Below are positions 1 to 5,310 of a stretch of 8,987 bases of DNA, in pieces. Both the position numbers and the translations under genes were made by a program. Source of the stretch: Sulfurimonas sp. (GTDB taxonomy: Bacteria > Campylobacterota > Campylobacteria > Campylobacterales > Sulfurimonadaceae); the NCBI GenBank assembly GCA_027063215.1, contig JAMOSE010000129.1, positions 1 to 8,987 of the forward strand. The letters run 5' to 3'. The stretch's first letter is position 1, and the number at the start of each line of letters is the position of its first letter. The notes beneath the pieces were generated by a model, which saw nothing but the letters and a program-made list of their open reading frames with translations, ran no database searches and was not told the origin of the DNA.

Positions 1-671
1 TAAAGTATAATTTTTGATGCAACCGCAAGCGCTGCAGACTCTGAGCGCAGTACCATTGGGGTGTCAAGCCGAAAAACCTCCTGCTTTTTTAAAAGTACAC
101 GCTCATTTTCTGAAAAACCACCTTCACAGCCTATAAGTACCGTTTCAAAATCGCTCTCACACTCCAAAGTCTTCTCAGTAAAATCAAATACTTTTGTATC
201 TGGGTAGGCTGCAATAAAACTCTCAATACTTTTAAAAGTATCAAACTCCATAATTTCTGTACGTCCACACTGCTGATTCGATGCTTCTATAATGCGTCCA
301 TAGCGTTTAAAATCAGCTTTGAAGTTCTTCTGACTTCTCTCACAGTAAATAAAAGAGATCTTTCTCACGCCAATCTCATTGAGCGAAGCTAAAACCTTCT
401 CGACCGATTTGCTATCTATAACACACCAGCCAATATGTAGCTCTTTTTTTGCTTTTACTTCCAAAATTTCACAACGCAACAGTTCAAGTTGCAGCTCACG
501 CGGCTCTACTGCGACAACCTTATAAAGATGCAAGCTTTTTATATCTTTTTTATTCCGAAAGCCGAGCGTGTCCCCTACTGTGTGGCGACGAACCTTGACA
601 AGATATTTAAAATTTTCACCTTTTATGCGCAGTCTGCTCTCTCCTGCATGCTCATCAAAGAGAAAAATCAT
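1..671 (-). CDS. rsmE: 16S rRNA (uracil-1498-N3)-methyltransferase RsmE, last stop-codon base outside window
   Basis: RsmE methylates N3 of U1498 in 16S rRNA, using S-adenosylmethionine, in the assembled small subunit. The frame read from ATG at 671 gives 223 residues ending in KIIL, and the next two bases are TA, so a TAA or TAG stop one base beyond the window is very likely. The N-terminal part (about 1-70) looks like the small PUA-like domain. The remainder is the SPOUT methyltransferase domain, with the family signatures ERSQKN (111-116), EASNQQCGR (129-137), a glycine-rich GCEGGFSENE loop (181-190) and LRSESAALAVAS (208-219) forming the SAM-binding knot. The usual GPEGG carries Cys in place of Pro (C182). 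The gene begins 1 nt after the stop of the upstream membrane-protein gene, which suggests co-transcription and possibly coupled translation; no strong ribosome binding site is visible. Confidence 0.93.
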   Translation of the reverse strand, partial: MIFLFDEHAGESRLRIKGENFKYLVKVRRHTVGDTLGFRNKKDIKSLHLYKVVAVEPRELQLELLRCEILEVKAKKELHIGWCVIDSKSVEKVLASLNEIGVRKISFIYCERSQKNFKADFKRYGRIIEASNQQCGRTEIMEFDTFKSIESFIAAYPDTKVFDFTEKTLECESDFETVLIGCEGGFSENERVLLKKQEVFRLDTPMVLRSESAALAVASKIIL

Positions 672-672
672 C

Positions 673-1086
673 TTATACCAGCCACATCCATAGACTCATA
701 AGAAAGACCAATACAAACTCAACTTGTAAGATCGTTCTTGCAAATGGTTTATAAACTGCAAAAGCGTGCTCTTTTTTATTACTGAGATATTTCAATGCTT
801 TGAGACGCTTAGCTTCTAAAACAATTAAAATAATACCGAGTATAATCATGGCAATATTTTCTATTGTAAAGTCAAGATGCTTTGCCGCCATCATCACAAT
901 ACCCGTAAAGAGCAGTGATCCAAGCACTGTTATCTCCAAAGGCATCCAATACAAAGAGTTTGCTCTTTTATACTTACTGAGATCTTTTGAAGAGATCAAA
1001 AGGAAAAGATTTAAAAAAATCATCACTAAAACTGCTACCGCACTCCAAGAGTGTAGGTCTAAACCCATATTATACATTTCATTCAT
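673..1086 (-). CDS. Small four-helix membrane protein of unknown function
   Basis: I do not recognise this 137-residue protein. It has four hydrophobic stretches long enough to span the membrane, at about residues 13-32, 50-68, 75-92 and 117-136. Short basic loops (DLSKYKR, EAKRLKALKYLSNKK) separate them, which suggests an inner-membrane protein with both loops in the cytoplasm. There is no signal peptide and no metal or heme motif; His12 and His70 lie near membrane edges but form no known pattern. It is followed 1 nt later by rsmE, so the two probably share a transcript, although nothing indicates a role in rRNA modification. The ATG at 1086 has no Shine-Dalgarno sequence and sits 6 nt after a TATAAT box; Met4 (1077) and Met7 (1068) are alternative starts. 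The reading frame is clearly coding-like, but the function is unknown. Confidence 0.78.
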   Translation of the reverse strand: MNEMYNMGLDLHSWSAVAVLVMIFLNLFLLISSKDLSKYKRANSLYWMPLEITVLGSLLFTGIVMMAAKHLDFTIENIAMIILGIILIVLEAKRLKALKYLSNKKEHAFAVYKPFARTILQVEFVLVFLMSLWMWLV

Positions 1087-1092
1087 AGCGAA

Positions 1093-1098
1093 ATTATA
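1093..1098 (-). promoter_or_regulatory. -10 box (TATAAT) for the membrane protein-rsmE unit
   Basis: On the minus strand TATAAT ends 6 nt before the ATG at 1086, and a second overlapping TATAAT lies at 1103-1098. No -35 box is evident, as is common in Campylobacterota sigma-70 promoters. If the nearer box is used, transcription would start at about the A of the start codon, giving a leaderless message. This is predicted from sequence only. Confidence 0.5.
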
Positions 1099-1099
1099 T

Positions 1100-1105
1100 T
1101 ATAAT
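1100..1105 (+). promoter_or_regulatory. -10 box (TATAAT) for moeA
   Basis: A plus-strand TATAAT lies in the same AT palindrome as the divergent promoter. It would put the transcription start near 1112, giving a leader of about 24 nt before the moeA ATG at 1136. The leader contains AGAGG (1121-1125), 10 nt before the ATG. The two -10 boxes overlap, so transcription in the two directions may compete. Confidence 0.5.
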
Positions 1106-1135
1106 ATCTCAATTAAAAAAAGAGGTCGGCACATT

Positions 1136-2353
1136 ATGGCAGTAACAATTGAAAAAGCACTCGAATTAATCTACACAAATATAAAAGCAAAAGCACTTAA
1201 AATCATCCCTATAGAGGAGGCTTTAGGCTCTATTCTTGCTCAAGATATAATAGCAACACATAATCTTCCACCCTATGATAATTCAGCGATGGATGGATAT
1301 GCTGTTCGAATAGAAGACAGCGGAAAATGTGTTGAAGTAGGCTGTAGTATCTTTGCAGGAGATAATTTCCATGGAGAACTCTCCCATGGGAATGCTTACA
1401 AAATCATGACAGGAGCCCGCATTCCATTAGGAACACAATGCATTGTTCCCATTGAAGATACAACAGAGTGTGAAGATGGTGTTGTTTTACCAGACAATCT
1501 TACCATTTCAAAGCATATTCGCTTTGCAGGAGAAGATATCAAAAAAGATCAACCCCTGCTCAAAAGAGGACAAAGACTCGATGCACATCATATTACTCTG
1601 CTTGCATCACAAGGTATCAGTCATATTAAAGTCCATAAGAAACCGCGTATTGCTCTTTTTGCTTCAGGCAATGAGCTTAAGATGCATTTTGAGCAAGTTC
1701 AAGAGTATCAACTCTACAATACCAACACACCGACACTTCTTTCTCGTTCCAAAGAGCTTGGTTGTGAAGTCGAATTTATCGGCACGGCTGTTGATACGCT
1801 TGAGGATATCCATGCACATATTCAAAGTGCTCTAGATTGTGACATTATCATAACAAGTGGAGGAGTAAGTGTTGGAGATGCAGACTATACAAAAGAAGCT
1901 TTTGGTGCATTTGGGTATGAAATCCTTTTTGACAAAGTAGCTATCAAACCGGGAAAACCGACGACATTTGGAAAGATTGGAGACAAAGCTATTTTAAATC
2001 TACCTGGAAATCCTCTTGCCGCAGCTCTGAACTTTGAGCTTTTTGGACGTGCTATCATCTATGCTATGAGTGGTACACGTGAAAAATTTTTCCAGCCAAT
2101 TCAGGCAAAAATGAAAAATGACTATAAACTACGTGCCGGCAGACGTGCTGTAACACCAGGCTATTTTGACGGGGAGTATTTTACCGTTTGCGAACAGTTC
2201 TCACCGGGAATGATCTCACCCCTTGCAAAGGCAAACAGCTTTATAGTCATTAGTGAAAAGTGTGGCTTTATAGAAAAAGATCACACGGTAAAAGTGATCA
2301 GCACAAAGTTTGATTTTATGAGTGAGCACTTTAAAAATTTTGTCTCACCCTAA
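1136..2353 (+). CDS. moeA: Molybdopterin molybdenumtransferase MoeA
   Basis: MoeA inserts molybdate into adenylylated molybdopterin, the last common step of molybdenum cofactor synthesis, in the cytoplasm. The protein is 405 residues, the usual MoeA length. The N-terminal domain has the family signature PPYDNSAMDGYAVR (45-58; Asp53 matches the essential Asp of the MDG motif) and MTGARIP (91-97). The molybdopterin-binding domain (about 170-310) has TSGGVSVGDADY (240-251), KPGKPTTFGK (271-280) and LPGNPLAA (289-296). The C-terminal barrel domain covers about 320-395. The open frame continues upstream to 800, but that part runs antisense through the membrane-protein gene. ATG 1136 is the right start, with AGAGG ahead of it and family homology beginning there. 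It is the only plus-strand gene and converges on queD, with the two ends overlapping by 4 bp. moaA, the first gene of the same pathway, lies on the opposite strand nearby. Confidence 0.96.
   Translation: MAVTIEKALELIYTNIKAKALKIIPIEEALGSILAQDIIATHNLPPYDNSAMDGYAVRIEDSGKCVEVGCSIFAGDNFHGELSHGNAYKIMTGARIPLGTQCIVPIEDTTECEDGVVLPDNLTISKHIRFAGEDIKKDQPLLKRGQRLDAHHITLLASQGISHIKVHKKPRIALFASGNELKMHFEQVQEYQLYNTNTPTLLSRSKELGCEVEFIGTAVDTLEDIHAHIQSALDCDIIITSGGVSVGDADYTKEAFGAFGYEILFDKVAIKPGKPTTFGKIGDKAILNLPGNPLAAALNFELFGRAIIYAMSGTREKFFQPIQAKMKNDYKLRAGRRAVTPGYFDGEYFTVCEQFSPGMISPLAKANSFIVISEKCGFIEKDHTVKVISTKFDFMSEHFKNFVSP
2274..2299 (-). terminator. Possible intrinsic terminator of moaA-queE-queD, inside moeA
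   Basis: Read on the minus strand, GATCAC, a 9-nt loop and GTGATC form a perfect 6-bp stem (2299-2279) followed at once by TTTTT (2278-2274). It lies about 50-75 nt past the queD stop and within the 3' coding part of moeA. The stem is short with 3 G:C pairs, so strength is uncertain. No comparable signal is seen nearer the queD stop. Confidence 0.45.
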
Positions 2354-2931
2354 ACAGATCGAGGATTGATGAAAAGTTCCTCGGAGAGTACCTTTTGCCA
2401 AAGTTGCGGATCTTTAAAATCTTTTTGTACCTGCGATGAGAAATGAATACATCGCAGATCAATATCTCCCATCTCTTTGGAGTAGGCATCTTCCACAAAA
2501 CATTGCGCATAACCGGTATCGGTCTCATGCACAATTACAGAGTAGAGTTTTACCTCTTTTTCTCCATTGACTTTAGAAGTCAAAGAAAGCAGCTTCTCGA
2601 TCATTACAAAAATAACACGGCTAAACTGCTCTGCTGAAGGAGATACCGGCAACTCTACCCAACGCTCAGAGTGTTTTTTCATCGTTTCGATATACTCCTT
2701 ATCATCACCACCCCACAAAGCAATAGCATGATCAAAAGCCTCCACAAGGTCTTTCATATTCTGCTTCATCAAACCAAAATCATATACCATCTGTCCATTA
2801 TCTAAGAAGTTTGATTCAAAAAGAAGTTCAACTTTGTAAGAGTGTCCATGCAGAGAACTACGGCACTTAATAGTAGAACATCCTCTTACAATATGTGCGT
2901 TTTCAAATTTAAACAATTTGCGTATTATCAC
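2350..2931 (-). CDS. queD: 6-carboxytetrahydropterin synthase QueD (PTPS family), GTG start
   Basis: QueD converts dihydroneopterin triphosphate to 6-carboxy-tetrahydropterin, the substrate of QueE in 7-deazaguanine and queuosine synthesis. Zinc ligands are His13 (ENAH) and His28/His30 (LHGHSY). YDFG is at 50-53, Asp67-His68 match the catalytic DH, SAEQF (99-103) matches the conserved family Glu, and Glu136 in HET is the pterin-anchoring Glu. The likely catalytic cysteine is Cys23, with Cys18 as a second candidate. At 193 residues it is much longer than the roughly 120-residue E. coli enzyme; about 40 extra residues follow residue 150. The start codon is GTG at 2931, supported by a perfect AAAGGAG 7 nt upstream and by homology starting there. 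It follows queE after 2 nt and overlaps the convergent moeA end by 4 bp. QueD is the better call than a biopterin-type synthase because queE is adjacent. Confidence 0.93.
   Translation of the reverse strand: MIIRKLFKFENAHIVRGCSTIKCRSSLHGHSYKVELLFESNFLDNGQMVYDFGLMKQNMKDLVEAFDHAIALWGGDDKEYIETMKKHSERWVELPVSPSAEQFSRVIFVMIEKLLSLTSKVNGEKEVKLYSVIVHETDTGYAQCFVEDAYSKEMGDIDLRCIHFSSQVQKDFKDPQLWQKVLSEELFINPRSV
2431..2457. repeat. Perfect 8-bp inverted repeat inside queD
   Basis: CTGCGATG and CATCGCAG are perfect inverse complements separated by 11 nt. The repeat lies in the 3' part of queD, about 80-105 nt past the moeA stop in the moeA direction. Neither side is followed by a T run, so it is not a standard intrinsic terminator. 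It could stabilise the 3' end of a moeA read-through transcript, or be chance. Confidence 0.4.
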
Positions 2932-2933
2932 AG

Positions 2934-3692
2934 CTACACTCCTTTATTTTCATCCCAAACTCTTATATGTAATCTATCGCTAAAATTATAACCTTTAGCC
3001 TTACAAAACTCTATTAATGGCTCCGTATTTGCTTCTACATCCACCTTGTTACCTCCAAGCGGCATACAATAAACCGGAATCCGTGGTGCATGCATGGTAA
3101 TACTCTCAATCTCATCTTCTAATGCTATATCTATGGAATCTCTATCTATGGAAAACTTAAAAAAAGCATCTTTTGCATTACTTGCAATAGTAAACAACAC
3201 ATCCCCTCGCAGGCGTTTGTGTAAAGGTTCTTTTGAATTAGAAAGTTTCACAGAGAGGGCAAAGATACACTTTTTATAAATAGGGTATTTCATAAAATCA
3301 ACATTAAGTGATCCATTCGTCTCAAAAGTAATACGATGCCCACGTGCATCCAAAGCCTCTAAAAATTTGACAAAAACAGGTTCATTAGCATAAATAAGAG
3401 GTTCTCCGCCGGTAAGGACAATATCAACTGCATGAGGCAGTTCATAAAGTTCTAGAACATTTAAAAGTTCTTGATGGGACACAATAGGTACCCATTTATT
3501 TGAAAAATGTTCTTTGTTAACTGCATAAACAGTATCGCATCCAACAACCTCTACTCCATCGGGAGCCACTTCACTGCAGCCAAAACCTTCACAGCGCATA
3601 TTGCAGCCGCCAAAACGAAAAAAAAGACTTGGAGTTCCTACAAACTTCCCTTCTCCTTGAATAGAGTAAAAGTGTTCAACAAGATATATCAT
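2934..3692 (-). CDS. queE: 7-carboxy-7-deazaguanine synthase QueE (radical SAM), atypical cysteine loop
   Basis: QueE is a radical SAM enzyme that contracts the ring of 6-carboxy-tetrahydropterin, the QueD product, to give 7-carboxy-7-deazaguanine for queuosine. The protein is 252 residues. The family start FYSIQGEGKFVGTPS (8-22) precedes FRFGGCNMRC (25-34). The SAM-binding LTGGEP is at 93-98, and ETNGS (124-128) follows. The cluster region is unusual. The cysteines are Cys30, Cys34, Cys39 and Cys52, and the CDT motif that normally closes CxxxCxxC is reached only at Cys52, after a 17-residue gap. Which three hold the 4Fe-4S cluster is not settled by sequence. The ATG at 3692 has AGGAAA just upstream, overlapping the end of moaA (9-nt gap). 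queD follows after 2 nt, so the two successive steps are made from one message. Confidence 0.93.
   Translation of the reverse strand: MIYLVEHFYSIQGEGKFVGTPSLFFRFGGCNMRCEGFGCSEVAPDGVEVVGCDTVYAVNKEHFSNKWVPIVSHQELLNVLELYELPHAVDIVLTGGEPLIYANEPVFVKFLEALDARGHRITFETNGSLNVDFMKYPIYKKCIFALSVKLSNSKEPLHKRLRGDVLFTIASNAKDAFFKFSIDRDSIDIALEDEIESITMHAPRIPVYCMPLGGNKVDVEANTEPLIEFCKAKGYNFSDRLHIRVWDENKGV
2939..2945 (-). promoter_or_regulatory. Ribosome binding site deciding the GTG start of queD
   Basis: AAAGGAG on the minus strand lies in the last codons of queE, 7 nt before GTG at 2931. No ATG lies at a suitable distance, so this site fixes the queD start and indicates translation within a queE-queD message. 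Confidence 0.75.
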
Positions 3693-3701
3693 TGTTTCCT
3701 A

Positions 3702-4667
3702 TCATCCACCCGTTTCATAAAAAGCGCGACTTGAAACCTCTGCATCATCACCACCCCAGCGATTTTTTTCAGGTTTGTTTTTTACAACCTCTTTGAGCAC
3801 TAAAGCCGCTGTTTTAATATCACCCCGTTTGACAGATTCAGCAATACTCATAGCCTCATCAAAATACAAACATGGAATTAGATTTCCTTCAGCGGTCAGA
3901 CGGATACGGTTACACTCTTTACAAAAATCATCTCCATACGGTTCGATAATTCCAAAACGGTATCCATCATCCATTCTGTAATATCTCGAAGGTGATGATT
4001 TGTCAAAGCCCTCATCTACAAAATTATAGTGCTTTGCCAGCTCTTCCAAGACCTCTTTGGCAGTAAGTCGTGCAATCCCTGCTTTGGCATAAGCATTTTC
4101 CATATACTCAATGAAACGAATAGTCATTCCACGTGCTTTGGCATACTCTAAGACATCCACAATCTCATCTGCATTCATATTTTTCATAGGAACCATATTT
4201 ACTTTGACCTTAAGACCTACTGCCAAAGCTTCATCAACACCCTCTAAAACATTGTTCAGAACATCTTTTTGAGCTATCTGCTGTGCTACTTCAGGTTTAA
4301 GGGTATCTATACTTACATTTATACGCTTGAGCCCTGCATCTTTAAGCTTTTGTGCAACACCTTTAAGTAGATATGCATTACTTGTCATTGCAAGATCTAT
4401 AGAAGGTTCATAATCATAAATCATCTTAATAAACTTGTCTATATCTTCACGAAGTAATGGCTCTCCGCCAGTAATACGGATCTTTACAATTCCCTCATCA
4501 ATACAGACTTTTACAAACTCAAAAAGTTCTTCAAAACTTAATAGATTCTCTTTAGGAACCCACGAAAAAGGTTTTTCAGGCATACAGTATTGACATCGAA
4601 AGTTACATCTTTCCGTTACAGATATACGGAGATAATCCACAACTCTTTCATAGCTGTCTATTAGCAT
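3702..4667 (-). CDS. moaA: GTP 3',8-cyclase MoaA (radical SAM)
   Basis: MoaA turns GTP into (8S)-3',8-cyclo-7,8-dihydroguanosine triphosphate, the first step of molybdenum cofactor synthesis. The 321-residue protein has the N-terminal radical SAM cluster motif CNFRCQYC (Cys21, Cys25, Cys28) and RITGGEPLLR (64-73). The second, substrate-binding 4Fe-4S cluster is CxxCx13C (Cys249, Cys252, Cys266), with the adjacent NRIRLTAEG (253-261). It ends in the double glycine (320-321) that the family needs for activity. The ATG at 4667 has AGGAAA 6 nt upstream and a TATAAT box about 33 nt upstream, so this is probably the first gene of moaA-queE-queD. The stop codon runs into the queE ribosome binding site. 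MoeA is encoded nearby on the other strand. All key residues are present. Confidence 0.97.
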   Translation of the reverse strand: MLIDSYERVVDYLRISVTERCNFRCQYCMPEKPFSWVPKENLLSFEELFEFVKVCIDEGIVKIRITGGEPLLREDIDKFIKMIYDYEPSIDLAMTSNAYLLKGVAQKLKDAGLKRINVSIDTLKPEVAQQIAQKDVLNNVLEGVDEALAVGLKVKVNMVPMKNMNADEIVDVLEYAKARGMTIRFIEYMENAYAKAGIARLTAKEVLEELAKHYNFVDEGFDKSSPSRYYRMDDGYRFGIIEPYGDDFCKECNRIRLTAEGNLIPCLYFDEAMSIAESVKRGDIKTAALVLKEVVKNKPEKNRWGGDDAEVSSRAFYETGG

Positions 4668-4699
4668 TATATTTCCTATTTATTATTATTATTAAAAGC

Positions 4700-4705
4700 A
4701 TTATA
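4700..4705 (-). promoter_or_regulatory. -10 box (TATAAT) for moaA-queE-queD
   Basis: Minus-strand GCTATAATG lies in the 65-nt gap between the RDD gene and moaA. A start near 4693 would give a leader of about 26 nt that includes a short ATT trinucleotide run and AGGAAA before the moaA ATG. No -35 box is clear. No terminator is visible after the RDD gene, so read-through may add to expression. Confidence 0.55.
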
Positions 4706-4732
4706 GCCTGCATAGTTGAATATAGTGTAAAA

Positions 4733-5212
4733 CTAACGCTTGAAACGCTTATCTTCAACTATCTCAACAGTAGAAGCTATCATATCATGAAGTGCTTTTC
4801 TATCTTTTCTATAAAATGGTGTTAAAAGTCCAAGTAAAATAGTTGCTGAAAACAAAAAAGCGACAAAGCGAATAAAAGCCCTAAAAAAACCTATCTTCTC
4901 ATAGGTTTCATCATCTACAACTATAATTTCATATGCTTTTTTTCCGGGTGTCTGTCCAAATTTTGCTATTAAAAAAGCATAAATTACTCCATAAAGAGTT
5001 ACACCAATAAATGGCGCTAATTGTGAAGATTGAAATTCATCTTTTCCACCCAGTATAACATAAGTAAGCAGATAGAGTATAGGAGCATAGATCATAAACA
5101 TATCTGTTATTAATGCTTTAATTCTATCAGGATAACTGGCATAATGAACCGTCACTTTATCTTTAGCAGTTTGTTGTTGTTTTTTTCGTTTTTTAATATC
5201 TCTAAATCTCAT
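4733..5212 (-). CDS. RDD family membrane protein
   Basis: This 159-residue protein fits the RDD family, small integral membrane proteins of mostly unknown role, some of which are linked to ion transport. After a very basic N-terminus (RFRDIKKRKK) comes YPDRIKALITDMFMIY (27-42), with the Arg and Asp of the first RDD helix. A second helix (about 66-86) leads to the conserved FGQTPGKKAYEI (85-96). The third helix (about 107-131) is preceded by RAFIRF. The C-terminal RKDRKALHDMIASTVEI (134-150) holds the conserved ALHD motif. It stands between the petC terminator and the moaA promoter and appears to be transcribed alone or with moaA. The ATG at 5212 has no Shine-Dalgarno sequence and lies 6 nt after a TATAAT box. 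The family call is firm; the transported substrate, if any, is unknown. Confidence 0.88.
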   Translation of the reverse strand: MRFRDIKKRKKQQQTAKDKVTVHYASYPDRIKALITDMFMIYAPILYLLTYVILGGKDEFQSSQLAPFIGVTLYGVIYAFLIAKFGQTPGKKAYEIIVVDDETYEKIGFFRAFIRFVAFLFSATILLGLLTPFYRKDRKALHDMIASTVEIVEDKRFKR

Positions 5213-5218
5213 AAAAAA

Positions 5219-5224
5219 ATTATA
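5219..5224 (-). promoter_or_regulatory. -10 box (TATAAT) for the RDD gene
   Basis: Minus-strand CGATATAAT is followed by exactly six T and then the ATG at 5212. A typical start 6-7 nt after the box would fall on the start codon, predicting a leaderless or nearly leaderless mRNA. The preceding operon has its own terminator at 5300-5258, so an independent promoter is needed here. Confidence 0.55.
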
Positions 5225-5257
5225 TCGAAGCTTTACTTTAAAGAGGGTAATATTTAT

Positions 5258-5300
5258 AAAAAAGAGAAGAAGAATGTAAAAGGAGCAAAACTCCTTTTAC
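5258..5300 (-). terminator. Intrinsic terminator of petABC
   Basis: Starting 10 nt past the petC stop, the minus strand has a perfect 10-bp stem, GTAAAAGGAG and CTCCTTTTAC (5300-5276), around a 5-nt loop. A pyrimidine-rich tract follows and ends in TTTTTT (5263-5258). The position directly after petC and the perfect stem make this the clearest terminator in the window. Confidence 0.8.
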
Positions 5301-5310
5301 GGTAGAAAAA

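Noticed and set aside
489..701. 70-codon plus-strand open frame opposite rsmE
   Set aside because: It lies antisense to well-conserved rsmE codons and has no supporting signal.
800..1135. Upstream extension of the moeA open frame by 112 codons
   Set aside because: It runs antisense through the membrane-protein gene, has no MoeA homology, and the ATG at 1136 has a ribosome binding site and is where the family match begins.
1443..1835. 130-codon plus-strand open frame inside moeA
   Set aside because: It is an out-of-frame shadow of moeA with no recognisable domain and no ribosome binding site.
4677..4692. ATT trinucleotide run in the moaA leader, considered as a slippage switch
   Set aside because: Only about four units, in the untranslated region of an AT-rich genome; no evidence of variation.
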